A DNA stretch of 34,407 nucleotides. Source: Massilia sp. UBA2604 (lineage in GTDB: Bacteria > Pseudomonadota > Gammaproteobacteria > Burkholderiales > Burkholderiaceae_D). Every line of letters begins with the position of its first letter. The stretch's first letter is position 1. This document shows positions 1 to 8,881 of the stretch, in pieces. The notes below the pieces were generated by a model. The model searched no databases and was not told the origin of the DNA. It was given only the letters and a program-made list of their open reading frames with translations. The stretch is taken from NCBI GenBank assembly GCA_002339265.1, contig DDKG01000002.1, forward strand, positions 17,566 to 51,972. Direction: 5' to 3'. The position numbers were made by a program, and so were the translations under genes.

Positions 1-579
1 CAGCTGGCGCCGCCGCGCAACAGCCCCGAGGCGCTGCCGCTCGAGATCGTCAACGACGTGTTCGGCGGCACCTTCAGCTCGCGCATCAATATGAACCTGC
101 GCGAAGACAAGCACTGGTCGTACGGCGTGCGCAGCCTGGTGTCGCCGGCGATCGGCCAGCGCCAGTTCATGAGCATCTCGCCGGTGCAGACCGACAAGAC
201 CGGCGACGCGCTGAAAGAGCTGGTGAAGGAATACCGCAACATCGCCGGCGCCAAGCCGATCGCCGACGAAGAGCTCAAGTTCGCGCAGGACAACAAGACC
301 CTGCGCCTGCCGGGCAGCTTCGAGACCGCGGGCCAGCTGGCCGGGGCTTATTCCACGATCCTGCAGTACGGCCTGCCGGAAGACTACTTCAACACCTATA
401 CCCAGAAAGCGCTGGCGCTCACGCCGCCGCAGGCCAATGCCCTGGCCACGCGCAGCTTCATTGCGGACCGGCTGGTGTGGGTGGTGGTCGGCGACATGGC
501 CAAGGTCGAGAAGGACATCCGCGCCCTGAACCTGGGCGAGGTGCGCCGGATAGACGTGGACGGCAAGCCGCTGCCGTAA
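1..579 (+). CDS. M16 family metallopeptidase, C-terminal part (5' truncated by window edge)
   Basis: The frame is open from the first base and the visible 192 residues are the C-terminal lobe of an insulinase-like (M16) zinc peptidase. The stretch FGGTFSSRINMNLREDKHW followed by SYGVRS is the family's typical segment in which an R/Y pair of the second domain contacts substrate. The zinc-binding HxxEH motif lies in the N-terminal domain and is outside the window, so activity cannot be judged. The gene probably encodes a periplasmic or membrane-associated processing peptidase; such genes often occur as tandem pairs. It ends with TAA. The next gene starts about 90 bases on in the same direction with its own ribosome site, so co-transcription is possible but not shown. 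Confidence 0.85.
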   Translation, partial: QLAPPRNSPEALPLEIVNDVFGGTFSSRINMNLREDKHWSYGVRSLVSPAIGQRQFMSISPVQTDKTGDALKELVKEYRNIAGAKPIADEELKFAQDNKTLRLPGSFETAGQLAGAYSTILQYGLPEDYFNTYTQKALALTPPQANALATRSFIADRLVWVVVGDMAKVEKDIRALNLGEVRRIDVDGKPLP

Positions 580-671
580 ATGTCTGCATGAAAGCATGCC
601 TGCGCGGCCCGGCCCTGCCTGTGCGCCGGGCATGTCCGCTTTCGGGGACACTATGGGCAGGAGGAATGCTC

Positions 672-1265
672 ATGGACCAACAACTCACTTTGGACCCGGC
701 GCATACCGCGCTGGTCCTCATCGATCTTCAGAACAGCAACGTCAAGCACGAGCTTGCCCCGCATGTCGCGCAGGACGTGGTCGGCAACTGCGTGCTGCTG
801 GCGCAAGAAATGCGCGAGCGCGGCGGCCTGGTCATCTATGTGCACGTGTTGCTGAACGAACTGCCGCAAGCGCCGGCCGATTCGCCGCTGCGTCCGCAGG
901 GCGCGCCGTCGGCCCCGCCCGACGCCTCGTGGCTGGCGCCGGAAGCCGGCGTCGAGGCGCAAGACCTCGTCATCGTCAAGCGCCAGTGGGGCGCCTTCTA
1001 TGGCACCGAACTCGAGCAGCAACTGCGGCGGCGCGGCATCGACACGCTGGTCATGGGCGGCATCGCCACCAATTTCGGTGTCGAATCGACCGCGCGCGCG
1101 GCCTATGATCTGGGATTCAAGCTGGTGTTCGCCGAGGATGCGATGAGCAGCTTCGATGCCGATGCCCACCACTTCGCCTGCGGCACCATTTTCCCGAAAA
1201 TGGGCAGGGTGCGCTCGACGCGCACCCTGATCGATGTGTTGCAGAAGGGGACCGGCGCCGCGTGA
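672..1265 (+). CDS. Isochorismatase-fold cysteine-hydrolase family protein, YecD-like, with Gly in place of the catalytic Cys
   Basis: This 197-residue protein has the isochorismatase-like hydrolase fold. The catalytic Asp is D18 in LVLIDLQN and the Lys is K103 in VIVKRQWGAFYGT. The usual nucleophile motif TNxCVxxTAR reads TNFGVESTAR, so position 136 is Gly. The same replacement occurs in EntB/PhzD isochorismatases and in E. coli YecD, so a water-mediated hydrolase of the YecD type is more likely than a nicotinamidase or N-carbamoyl hydrolase. The start ATG was chosen because AGGAGG lies 7 bases before it; an in-frame ATG two codons upstream is too close to that site. No signal peptide is present, so it is cytoplasmic. 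The substrate is unknown. It is followed by a convergent flavin oxidoreductase gene only 16 bases away. Confidence 0.88.
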   Translation: MDQQLTLDPAHTALVLIDLQNSNVKHELAPHVAQDVVGNCVLLAQEMRERGGLVIYVHVLLNELPQAPADSPLRPQGAPSAPPDASWLAPEAGVEAQDLVIVKRQWGAFYGTELEQQLRRRGIDTLVMGGIATNFGVESTARAAYDLGFKLVFAEDAMSSFDADAHHFACGTIFPKMGRVRSTRTLIDVLQKGTGAA

Positions 1266-1281
1266 CGCCGGCTGACGGGTG

Positions 1282-2268
1282 TCAACCCGCGCGCTGGATA
1301 TCCGCCGTGATCTCGTAGGCGCGCAGGCGCGCCGCGTGATCGTAGATCTGCGAGGTGATCATCAGCTCGTCCGGCTTGGTCTTTTCGATGAAGGCGCGCA
1401 GCTGGTGCGCCACCGTCACGCGCGAGCCGATCGCCGAGCACGACAGCACGCTGTCGAGCATCATGCGTTCCGGCAGATCCAGCGCTTCGAGGTAGCCGCT
1501 GACCGGCGGCTTCAGCTTGGTCGGCCGGCCGGTGCGCAGGTTCACAAAGGCTTGCTGCATCGAGGTCGCCAGGAAGTGCGCTTCTTCATCGGTATCCGCA
1601 GCGAACACATTAAAGCCCAGCATGATGTACGGCTTGTCGAGCTGTTCCGAGGGGCGGAAGTTCGTGCGGTACATGTCGATCGCCTGCATCATCATCTGCG
1701 GCGCGAAGTGCGAAGCAAACGCGTACGGCAGGCCGAGGTGCGCCGCCAGCTGGGCGCCGAACAGGCTCGAGCCGAGGATCCACACTGGCACGTTGAGGCC
1801 GGCGCCGGGCACGGCCTGCACCGGGCGGCGGGTCGAGCCGGCGAAATAATCCATCAGCTCCACGACGTCTTGCGGGAATTCGTCGGCATCCGACGCCAGG
1901 TTGCGGCGCAGGGCGCGCGCCGTGGTGTGGTCCGAACCCGGCGCGCGGCCCAGGCCGAGGTCGATCCGGCCCGGATGCAGGGCCTCCAGTGTGCCGAACT
2001 GTTCGGCGATCACCAGCGGCGAGTGATTCGGCAGCATGATGCCGCCGGCGCCCACGCGGATGCGCGAGGTGCCGGCCGCCACGTGGCCGATCAGCACCGC
2101 GGTGGCGGCGCTGGCGATGCCCGGCATGCCGTGGTGTTCGGCCAGCCAGAAACGGTTGTAACCCCAGCGTTCGCCATGTTGTGCGAGGTCGAGCGAGCGC
2201 TGGAACGAGGTGGCCGCATCGCTGCCTTCAGCGATCGGCGAGAGGTCGAGTATCGAGAAAGGAATCAT
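1282..2268 (-). CDS. LLM-class (luciferase-like) flavin-dependent oxidoreductase
   Basis: This 328-residue protein matches the bacterial luciferase-like monooxygenase family with a TIM-barrel fold. The N-terminus [12 protein letters not shown], the [15 protein letters not shown] segment, the [18 protein letters not shown] segment and [10 protein letters not shown] are hallmarks of the MsnO8/YhbW-type subgroup, which is usually full length at about 330 residues. It would use reduced FMN supplied by a separate reductase to oxidise an unknown substrate in the cytosol. The ATG lies within the intergenic gap shared with the divergent serine hydrolase gene, so the two genes may have back-to-back promoters in about 80 bases. 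No clear ribosome site was seen. Family assignment is firm; substrate is not. Confidence 0.9.
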   Translation of the reverse strand: MIPFSILDLSPIAEGSDAATSFQRSLDLAQHGERWGYNRFWLAEHHGMPGIASAATAVLIGHVAAGTSRIRVGAGGIMLPNHSPLVIAEQFGTLEALHPGRIDLGLGRAPGSDHTTARALRRNLASDADEFPQDVVELMDYFAGSTRRPVQAVPGAGLNVPVWILGSSLFGAQLAAHLGLPYAFASHFAPQMMMQAIDMYRTNFRPSEQLDKPYIMLGFNVFAADTDEEAHFLATSMQQAFVNLRTGRPTKLKPPVSGYLEALDLPERMMLDSVLSCSAIGSRVTVAHQLRAFIEKTKPDELMITSQIYDHAARLRAYEITADIQRAG

Positions 2269-2351
2269 GGATCCATGATACGCCGATGAAAAAAATCGCG
2301 TGCGCGACCACCCAAAAACGCCGGGGCCGCCACTTGGTTTACTATTTCTGC

Positions 2352-3578
2352 ATGATGCCCAGACAATCTTTTCGCCTGCTTCTTGCCATATTTCCTGCCG
2401 CCATGCTGCTCGCCGGCTGCGCCCACCAGCCGACCGTCATGACCACCGAACCGACATTCAATCCTGAACGCACGGCCGCGATCGACCACGCCATCGAGGC
2501 CGCGATCGCCGCCCGCAAGCTGCCGGGCGCCGTGTACCACCTCGAGCGCAGCGGCGCCCGTTATGAACGCGGCTATGGCCGGCTCAGTTATGAAGAGGAC
2601 GCCGCCGCCGTCACGCCCGCGACCGTCTTCGATGCGGCCTCGCTGAGCAAGGTGCTGGTCACGGCGCCGGCGGTGCTGATGCTGGCCGAGGAGGGCAAGA
2701 TCGACCTCGAGGCGCCGATGACGCAGTATTTCGCGGAATGCGCCGGTGGCGGCAAGGACGCGATCACGGTGCGCCACCTGTTGACCCACGTCTCGGGCCT
2801 GGCGTCCGGCCTGCCGGCCAAGCCGGCGTGGCAGGGCCAGACGGCGGCGCTGGCGCTGGCCTGCGGGCAAACGGTGACCCATCCGCCGGGCAGTTCCTTC
2901 CGCTATTCGGACATCAATTACATCCTGCTCGGCCTGCTGGTCGAGCGCACGGCCGGAATGCCGCTCGACCGCTTCGCCCAGGAGCGCATCTTCGCCCCGC
3001 TCGGCATGGCCGACACCGGTTATCGACCATTGGAACGCATGCCGGCGCAGCGCATCGCGCCGACCCAGCGCGGCGCCAGCACGGCGGCGCAGTTGCCGAC
3101 GGCCCACGGCGACCTGGCGCCGGACGCGCCGCTGCAGGGTGTGGTACACGATCCGACCGTGCGCCGCATGGGCGGCGTGGCCGGTTCGGCCGGCGTGTTC
3201 TCGACCGTGGGCGACGTCGCCCGCTTCGGCCGCATGCTGCTGGGAAATGGAACGCTGGATGGCGTGCGGATATTAAATCCGGAAAGCGTGCGCCTGCTGA
3301 CGACGGTGCAGTCGCCGTCCGGCATTGCGGCGCTGCGGGGGATGGGCATGGACATCGATTCGCCGTACGCCAAGCGTCCGCGCGGCAATGTTTATCCGAT
3401 CGGCAGCTATGGCCACACTGGCTTCACCGGCTGCATCCTGTGGGTCGACCCACAGTCACAAAGTTTCTATGTATTCCTGTCGAACCGGGTCTATCCGGAC
3501 GACCGTAGCGTGGTACTGCCGCTGTATACCCAGCTCGGCACGCTCTCGGCACGGGCTGCAATGGGAGCTCTGCAATAA
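2352..3578 (+). CDS. Lipoprotein serine hydrolase of the beta-lactamase/PBP4-like (class C) family
   Basis: The 408-residue product begins with a lipoprotein signal (hydrophobic run, then LLAGC with Cys 23), so it should be lipid-anchored in the periplasm. The serine beta-lactamase-like fold is shown by SLSK (S97 nucleophile, K100), YSD at 185-187 in the position of the YxN motif, and HTG at about 355 in the position of KTG. This class contains esterases, D-aminopeptidases and carboxypeptidase-like proteins besides true AmpC enzymes; nothing here argues specifically for beta-lactam resistance. Two ATG codons in tandem precede the signal peptide; an ATG 66 bases upstream would put a charged extension before it and was rejected. 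There is no obvious Shine-Dalgarno site. Confidence 0.87.
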   Translation: MMPRQSFRLLLAIFPAAMLLAGCAHQPTVMTTEPTFNPERTAAIDHAIEAAIAARKLPGAVYHLERSGARYERGYGRLSYEEDAAAVTPATVFDAASLSKVLVTAPAVLMLAEEGKIDLEAPMTQYFAECAGGGKDAITVRHLLTHVSGLASGLPAKPAWQGQTAALALACGQTVTHPPGSSFRYSDINYILLGLLVERTAGMPLDRFAQERIFAPLGMADTGYRPLERMPAQRIAPTQRGASTAAQLPTAHGDLAPDAPLQGVVHDPTVRRMGGVAGSAGVFSTVGDVARFGRMLLGNGTLDGVRILNPESVRLLTTVQSPSGIAALRGMGMDIDSPYAKRPRGNVYPIGSYGHTGFTGCILWVDPQSQSFYVFLSNRVYPDDRSVVLPLYTQLGTLSARAAMGALQ

Positions 3579-3685
3579 AGTGAAAATGAGTGCAAGATAG
3601 TGACAATTAAAAGACGATGATGTATTTCCGCTCGGCTACCGTGCGCTCCCATCTGTAGCATGTCCCTACACTGGACTCCTCACTT

Positions 3686-3718
3686 GACGCAAATCGCCAC
3701 CAACTGTGTGTTTGCGTC
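3686..3718. promoter_or_regulatory. Inverted repeat overlapping a possible promoter of the Gly/Thr-repeat gene
   Basis: GACGCAAA (3686-3693) and TTTGCGTC (3711-3718) are perfect 8-bp inverted arms with 17 bases between. TTGACG at 3684-3689 resembles a -35 element; a weak TGTGTT lies 17 bases after it. The site is about 40 bases upstream of the gene, so it could be an operator on its promoter. Sequence pattern only. Confidence 0.35.
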
Positions 3719-3759
3719 GGGTACCGCCCCTGATACATCATGAAATTGAGGAGAACACC

Positions 3760-4317
3760 ATGAAAATGAATACGCTACTCAAAGGAATGCTCAGTGCTTC
3801 GGTCGCCGCCGCCATGTTCGGCGCTACTGCGGTCCATGCTCAAACCAGCACCACCGGCGCCGCCGGCACGTCGGCCACCGGCCAGTCGGGCCAGATCGGC
3901 ACCACCGGCAGCACCAGCGGCCAGGTCGGCAGCATGCGCGACCAGACCAGCGGCAGCTCGACGACCGGCGTGACCGGCAGCAGCAGCACCGATCCGCAAC
4001 ACCAGCGTGACCGCGACCGCCGCAGCAAAACCGGCACCAGTAGCGGCACCTCGGGCGCCACCGGCACCACCGGCACCTCGGGCATGAGCGGCACCACGGG
4101 TACGACCGGCGCCACGGGTACGACCGGCACCACGGGTACGACCGGCACCACCGGCACCACCAGCGGTTCGACCGGCACGATGGGCACCGGCACCGGCAGC
4201 TCCACCGGCACCATGGACGACACCGGCCGCACCGGCACCTCGACCGGTACGACCGGCGCCACGGGCACCACCGGCACCGGCACCAACCCGACCGGCACCA
4301 CCGGCCGCGGCTACTGA
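3760..4317 (+). CDS. Secreted Gly/Thr-rich low-complexity protein with collagen-like GXY repeats
   Basis: No enzyme family is recognised. The 185-residue product starts with a clear Sec signal peptide (hydrophobic run, then AVHAQT, cleavage predicted after residue 27). The mature chain is almost entirely Gly, Thr and Ser. Residues 96-134 form 13 uninterrupted G-X-Y triplets, mostly GTT, like the Thr-rich collagen-like regions of some bacterial surface proteins, but without proline. A basic patch [10 protein letters not shown] (81-90) separates this from a Gln/Ser-rich N-terminal part, and the C-terminus is GRGY. GAGGAG lies 6 bases before the ATG. A strong hairpin terminator follows the gene. 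The frame on the opposite strand codes for a VPV repeat and is a by-product. It could be a surface or matrix protein; that is inference. Confidence 0.8.
   Translation: MKMNTLLKGMLSASVAAAMFGATAVHAQTSTTGAAGTSATGQSGQIGTTGSTSGQVGSMRDQTSGSSTTGVTGSSSTDPQHQRDRDRRSKTGTSSGTSGATGTTGTSGMSGTTGTTGATGTTGTTGTTGTTGTTSGSTGTMGTGTGSSTGTMDDTGRTGTSTGTTGATGTTGTGTNPTGTTGRGY
4090..4143 (+). repeat. 18-bp tandem repeat, three copies, inside the Gly/Thr-repeat gene
   Basis: The unit GGCACCACGGGTACGACC occurs at 4090-4107 and 4126-4143, with a one-base variant between them at 4108-4125. Each copy encodes two G-X-T triplets, so gain or loss of copies keeps the reading frame. A diverged fourth copy follows at 4144-4161. 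Confidence 0.85.
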
Positions 4318-4370
4318 TCCAGCCGATAGCGCTTCAAGCAGCACCGGCGGCGTCCCCGGCCGCCACCCTG

Positions 4371-4395
4371 AACACCGGCTCACGCCGGTGTTTCT
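4371..4395 (+). terminator. Intrinsic terminator after the Gly/Thr-repeat gene
   Basis: AACACCGGC pairs perfectly with GCCGGTGTT over 9 bp around a TCAC loop, followed by TTCTT. It sits between two convergent genes, directly before the stop codon of the Rieske oxidoreductase on the other strand. Confidence 0.75.
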
Positions 4396-5928
4396 TCATG
4401 TGTGAGCCGGCGGCGCCAGCGCAATCTGTGCCAAAGGCGTGGGCGCCGGCCCGTGCAGCACATTGCCATCAAGATCGAAGCGCGAGGCGTGGCAAGGGCA
4501 ATCCCAACTGCGCTCGGCGCCATTCCAGTGCACCGCACAGCCGAGGTGGGTACACCTGGCCGACAGCGCATGCAGACCTCCCTCGGGATCGCGATAGACC
4601 GCCACTCGGCGCAGGCCGTCGCGCAGAACGGCGCCTTCGCCGGGCGGAATCTCCTGCACCGAATCGACTTCTCCGCCTTTGAGCCAATCGCCGTAGCGCG
4701 CAGCCACATTGGCCTGCGCGCTGGCGAATTCCCCAAGTCCGTGCACCGGCTTCCTGGCCGGGTCGTACAGCGCGCTCCAGGAATTCGGCCGCTCCATGAT
4801 CAGGTCGGTCACCAGCATGGCGCCGATGGTGCAGTGGGTCATGCCGTTGCCGGAGTCGCCCGTGATCAGGTAGACGTTGTCTTCGTCCATCGGATTGCGG
4901 CCCAGGAAGGCCAGGCCGTCGCTTGGCTCCATCACCTCGCCCGACCAGCGCCAGGCCAGTTCGCGCGCCATCGGGAAGCGCGCGCGGGTCCAGCGTTCCA
5001 GCTCGTCATAGCGATGGCCGGGATGCGCGTCCTGGCCCGTCTTGTGGTCGGCCCCGCCCACCAGCAGCACCTCGTCGCCGTTGGCACCTGGCGCCAGCCG
5101 CACATAATGATAGGGCTGGTCCAGGTCCCACAGCAGCAGGTGCGGCAAGGCGCCGTGCGGCACCCGCAGGCCGATTACATAGCTGCGGTAGCCGGCCTGC
5201 TTGGTGTGCATCACCACGCGGTCGTTGAACGGCGTATGCGTGGCCACCACCACGTCCCGCACCCGGACTTCGCCCCGGTCGAGGGACACGACCTGGCGCC
5301 GGTGGTCGCCGCGGATGCGGTGGGCATGGCTGGCGCCATGGATGCGGCCGCCGCGCCGGATGAAGGCGCGCGCCAGGCCGTCGAGGTATTTGAGTGGATG
5401 GAACTGGGCCTGGCCCGGATAGCGCACGGCGGGACCGGTCTCGAAGCTCAGGCCCGGCACGCCCCTGACCAGCTCGGCCTGCACCCCGGCGCGCACTGCG
5501 GCGTCGCATTCGCGCTCGAGCGCAGGCTCGTCGTTTGCGATCAGGTAGCCATCCAGGTGCTCGAGCTCGCAGGCAATGCTTTCCTTGCGCACGATGGTTT
5601 CGACCATCTGCAGGGCGTGGGCATAGCTGCCGGCCACCAGGCGCGTCTGGTGGCGGCCGAAGCGGCGCTCGATGCCGTGGTACCACTCGTCGGGCGGGAA
5701 GAAATGGGCAGTGGTGCGGCCGCTCTCGCCGGCGCCGACGCCGAGCGCGTCGATGACAACCACGTCCTTGTCTTCGAGCGCCAGCAGGTAGGCCGCGGTG
5801 AGGCCGGCGATGCCGGCGCCGATCACGCACACCTGGGCTTCCTGCGCACCGACGAGGGGAGGGAAGACGGGCACCGTGGCGGTGTCCATCCAGAGCGAAG
5901 TCGAGCTGCCGTTCGTTGCGCCGCGCAT
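4396..5928 (-). CDS. FAD-dependent oxidoreductase (DAO family) with C-terminal Rieske [2Fe-2S] domain
   Basis: The 510-residue product joins two domains. The N-terminal part is a D-amino-acid-oxidase-type flavoprotein with the dinucleotide motif VCVIGAGIAGLTAAYLL and the ESGRTTAHF segment typical of this group. The last ~90 residues are a Rieske domain with box I CTHLGC (ligands C459, H461) and box II CPCH (ligands C477, H480); the extra Cys in each box could form the stabilising disulfide. Such fusions pass electrons from a bound flavin to the iron-sulfur cluster, but the substrate is not known for this type. No signal peptide is present. The start was chosen because AGGGAG lies 6 bases before this ATG; an upstream in-frame start lacks one. 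It is divergent from the TonB receptor gene across about 260 bases. Confidence 0.88.
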   Translation of the reverse strand: MRGATNGSSTSLWMDTATVPVFPPLVGAQEAQVCVIGAGIAGLTAAYLLALEDKDVVVIDALGVGAGESGRTTAHFFPPDEWYHGIERRFGRHQTRLVAGSYAHALQMVETIVRKESIACELEHLDGYLIANDEPALERECDAAVRAGVQAELVRGVPGLSFETGPAVRYPGQAQFHPLKYLDGLARAFIRRGGRIHGASHAHRIRGDHRRQVVSLDRGEVRVRDVVVATHTPFNDRVVMHTKQAGYRSYVIGLRVPHGALPHLLLWDLDQPYHYVRLAPGANGDEVLLVGGADHKTGQDAHPGHRYDELERWTRARFPMARELAWRWSGEVMEPSDGLAFLGRNPMDEDNVYLITGDSGNGMTHCTIGAMLVTDLIMERPNSWSALYDPARKPVHGLGEFASAQANVAARYGDWLKGGEVDSVQEIPPGEGAVLRDGLRRVAVYRDPEGGLHALSARCTHLGCAVHWNGAERSWDCPCHASRFDLDGNVLHGPAPTPLAQIALAPPAHT

Positions 5929-6191
5929 GATCGCTCCCTGTTCGTTGCCAGTCTGGTCGCCAGTGCATCCTAGCGCGGCGCCACGAACGACGTAGCACGA
6001 TCGCACCGGCCTCTACCACGTGCAGATGTCACCCCGATGAAAATTGCAGATTGGATAGCAAGATTTGACAAACATGGCCTGTCGGATGCCGCCAGAATGG
6101 GTTCATAAAAGACACCAAGAGACGCCCGAACGTCCACAGAAGTCGCGATCGCGCGGGTGTGAGAACAACCAACCTGGTTTTGGAGAGGCAC

Positions 6192-8831
6192 ATGAACGAG
6201 TTGAAGGCACGGCAGTACCAGCGCACCGCGATCGCGGCGGCGGTGGCAGGGGTGGCGATGTCGATGGGGCAGGCGCAAGCGCAAGAGGCTCCTATCGCCG
6301 GGCCGCAAACCGTGGTGGTGACCGGCGTGCGCGCCGCCCTCGAGCAATCGCTGCGCCAGAAGCGCAATGCCGACGCCGTGGTCGAGGTCGTGACCGCCGA
6401 GGACATCGGCAAGATGCCCGACAAGAACGTGGCCGATGCGATCCAGCGCCTGCCGGGCGTGAACACGCAATCGTCGGCCGGCGGCGAAGGCGGCTTCGGC
6501 GAGAACGACCGCGTCAGCCTGCGTGGCACCAGCCCCAGTCTTCAGCAGACGCTCTTCAACGGCCACGCGATCAGCACCGGCGACTGGTTCGTGCTGAACC
6601 AGATCGGCGGCAACGTCGGCCGCTCCAGTAGTTTCTCGCTGCTGCCGTCCGAACTGGTGGGCTCGATCATGGTCCAGAAAAGCCCCACCGCCGACCTGGT
6701 CGAAGGCGGCGTCTCGGGCGCCATCAACGTCATCACGCGCCGTCCGCTCGATTTCAAGCAGCAGCTGACGATGGAAGGCTCGATCCAGGCCAACTACAAC
6801 GATTTATCCGGCAAGACCGAGCCGCACATCTCGGGCCTGGTGAGCTGGAAGAACGCCGCCAATACCGCCGGCGTCCTGATCCAGGGCTTCTCCGAGAAAG
6901 CCAGCGTGCGCCGCGACGGACAGGAAATCCTGGGCTATACCCCGATCAGCCCAACCAGCGCGGCCGCCATTGCCGATCCGTCGCTGGCCGGCGTGGTGGT
7001 GCCGACCTTTATCGGCGCCGCCCTGTTCGAGCAGAAAAAGAAACGCGAAGGCGGCGCCTTCGACATCGAGGTGCGCCCCAACCGCGACCTGACCCTGGAC
7101 CTGAACGGCTTCTATTCGAAACTGGAAGCGCCGCACCAGAACACCAACTCGCTGGCGGCCCCGGCCAACTCGATCAACAGCCTGGGCCTGATTCCGATCA
7201 ATCCGGTGGTGCGCAACGGCACCCTGGTGGGCGCCGGATTCACCCGCAATGCGGGCGAGGTCGACAACATTTATCGTCCGGATGCGGGCGGCGAATCGTG
7301 GTATCTCGACTTCAACGGCAAGTGGCGCGTGAACGAGCGCTTCAGCCTGTCGGGCAAGGTCGGCAAGACCCATGGCGTGGGCTGGGACCGCGACGACGTC
7401 TACTACCAGAACAACGTCGACGGCGGCATGGTCTATGCGCTCAACGGCCTGTCGCCGGCCTCGGTCAGCTACCCCGGCGGCAATACCGCCGTGCCCGGCT
7501 CGACCGCCTGGGCCGGCGGCGGTGAATCGCAATCGGTGGACAAGGAAGAATACGCCCAGCTCGACGGCGAGCTGCGCCTGGATAACCCGACCTTCCAGTC
7601 GTTCCGTTTCGGCGCGCGCTGGACCGATCATCAACGCACCGCCGAGCATCCGCTCGAAACCCGTCCCGGCCCGGTCGGCTTCACCAATCCGCAGCCGGCC
7701 TGGAATGGCCAGATGTACCCGAGCGATTTCGGCAGCGACATCGGCGGCTACAGCGGCATCCCTTACTTCAAGTACGATGGTGCGGCGCTCGGCGCCTGGG
7801 GCGCGATCCCCGGCAACCGCCTGCTCGACTACGTGCTGCGCCATAACTGGATGAACGAATTCGAGGTGGCCGAGAAGACCGCGGCGCTGTACGGCATGGT
7901 CGACTTCGGCGGCGATGGCTGGAGCGGCAATATTGGCCTCCGCGCGATCGAGACGCGCCAGCGCACGGTGGTCAACCTGCCGGGCGGCCCGACCCCGATC
8001 ACGGGTTCGGCCTTCGGCCCGTACACCCCGACCACCTTCGAGCGCACCTACCGCGACTATCTGCCGAGCGCCAACCTGAAGTACAACGTGACGCCTGACC
8101 TGACCTTGCGCACCGCGCTGGCCAAGACCATCGCGCGGCCCGACTACAGCGCGCTGGGCGGCTCGGTCTCGCTCAACGACGACGCCCTGAGCGGCAGCGG
8201 CGGCAACGTGAATCTCGACCCGGTGCGCTCGACCAACTTCGACATCGGCGCCGAGTGGTACTACGCGCCGAAGGCGCTGCTGTCGGCCGGCCTGTTCTAC
8301 ATGGACCTGCGCTCGATCGTGGCCCAGGGCACGGCCACCGGCAGCTACTACAACAACAAGCGCGAGACCTTCACCGACTACCTGATCACGTCGCCCTACA
8401 ATACCGGCGGTCGTAACCGCGGCGTGGAGCTGAGCTGGCAGCAGCCGTTCCTGGACAACTTCGGCATGCTGGTCAACTACACCTATGCCGACGGTGAGCT
8501 GGACGATGGCGGCGAACTGCTCAACTCCTCGAAGAACACCTATAACGTGACCGGTTACTTCGAGAACGAGCGCTTCTCGGCGCGCCTGGCCTACAACTGG
8601 CGTTCGAAATACAAGGCCGGCGTGGACCGCGGCGCCAGCCAGCACGTGGACGACATGCCGTCGCTGGCGGCCTCGGTCAATGTCAAGCTGACCGACAAGC
8701 TGACCCTGACCTTCGATGCGCTGAACCTCACCAACGAGACCATCAAGATGTACGCCGAGAACGAGGACCGGCCGCGCGCCTTCTACTCGAACGGCCGTAC
8801 CTTCTACCTCGGCCTGCGCGGCAAGCTGTAA
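6192..8831 (+). CDS. TonB-dependent outer-membrane receptor, likely for amino-sugar oligomers
   Basis: The 879-residue product has a signal peptide ending AQAQEA, a TonB-box-like QTVVVTG, then a plug domain (ITS-type features EDIGKMPDKNVADAIQRLPG and VSLRGTSP) and a large 22-strand barrel ending in the aromatic-rich RTFYLGLRGKL. The plug sequence is of the Xanthomonas/Caulobacter TonB receptor type, whose members often import glycans instead of iron chelates. GGAGAGG precedes the ATG. The next genes are a GH20 hexosaminidase and an AmpG-like importer, which suggests chito-oligosaccharides or muropeptide sugars as ligand; that is inferred from context. No ligand-binding residue can be read from sequence alone. 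A hairpin separates it from the GH20 gene. Confidence 0.93.
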   Translation: MNELKARQYQRTAIAAAVAGVAMSMGQAQAQEAPIAGPQTVVVTGVRAALEQSLRQKRNADAVVEVVTAEDIGKMPDKNVADAIQRLPGVNTQSSAGGEGGFGENDRVSLRGTSPSLQQTLFNGHAISTGDWFVLNQIGGNVGRSSSFSLLPSELVGSIMVQKSPTADLVEGGVSGAINVITRRPLDFKQQLTMEGSIQANYNDLSGKTEPHISGLVSWKNAANTAGVLIQGFSEKASVRRDGQEILGYTPISPTSAAAIADPSLAGVVVPTFIGAALFEQKKKREGGAFDIEVRPNRDLTLDLNGFYSKLEAPHQNTNSLAAPANSINSLGLIPINPVVRNGTLVGAGFTRNAGEVDNIYRPDAGGESWYLDFNGKWRVNERFSLSGKVGKTHGVGWDRDDVYYQNNVDGGMVYALNGLSPASVSYPGGNTAVPGSTAWAGGGESQSVDKEEYAQLDGELRLDNPTFQSFRFGARWTDHQRTAEHPLETRPGPVGFTNPQPAWNGQMYPSDFGSDIGGYSGIPYFKYDGAALGAWGAIPGNRLLDYVLRHNWMNEFEVAEKTAALYGMVDFGGDGWSGNIGLRAIETRQRTVVNLPGGPTPITGSAFGPYTPTTFERTYRDYLPSANLKYNVTPDLTLRTALAKTIARPDYSALGGSVSLNDDALSGSGGNVNLDPVRSTNFDIGAEWYYAPKALLSAGLFYMDLRSIVAQGTATGSYYNNKRETFTDYLITSPYNTGGRNRGVELSWQQPFLDNFGMLVNYTYADGELDDGGELLNSSKNTYNVTGYFENERFSARLAYNWRSKYKAGVDRGASQHVDDMPSLAASVNVKLTDKLTLTFDALNLTNETIKMYAENEDRPRAFYSNGRTFYLGLRGKL

Positions 8832-8839
8832 GTCACCCA

Positions 8840-8863
8840 GGGGAGGCGGCGGGCCGCCTCCCC
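8840..8863 (+). other. GC-rich hairpin between the TonB receptor and GH20 genes
   Basis: GGGGAGGCGG pairs perfectly with CCGCCTCCCC over 10 bp around a CGGG loop. It starts 8 bases after the receptor stop codon and is not followed by a T run, so it is more likely an mRNA processing/stability element or a partial attenuator than a full terminator. Confidence 0.6.
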
Positions 8864-8881
8864 GAACCCGGAACAGGAATC

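Noticed and set aside
2286..2351. Longer N-terminus for the serine hydrolase starting [10 protein letters not shown]
   Set aside because: It would place a hydrophilic extension before a clear lipoprotein signal peptide.
4090..4161. CRISPR-like repeats
   Set aside because: The units are directly adjacent with no spacers and lie in a coding frame.
3840..4301. A minus-strand VPVVPV repeat protein
   Set aside because: It is the complement of the Gly/Thr repeat; the plus strand has a ribosome site, signal peptide and terminator.
6065..6070. TTGACA as the -35 element of the TonB receptor promoter
   Set aside because: No acceptable -10 hexamer lies 15-19 bases downstream.
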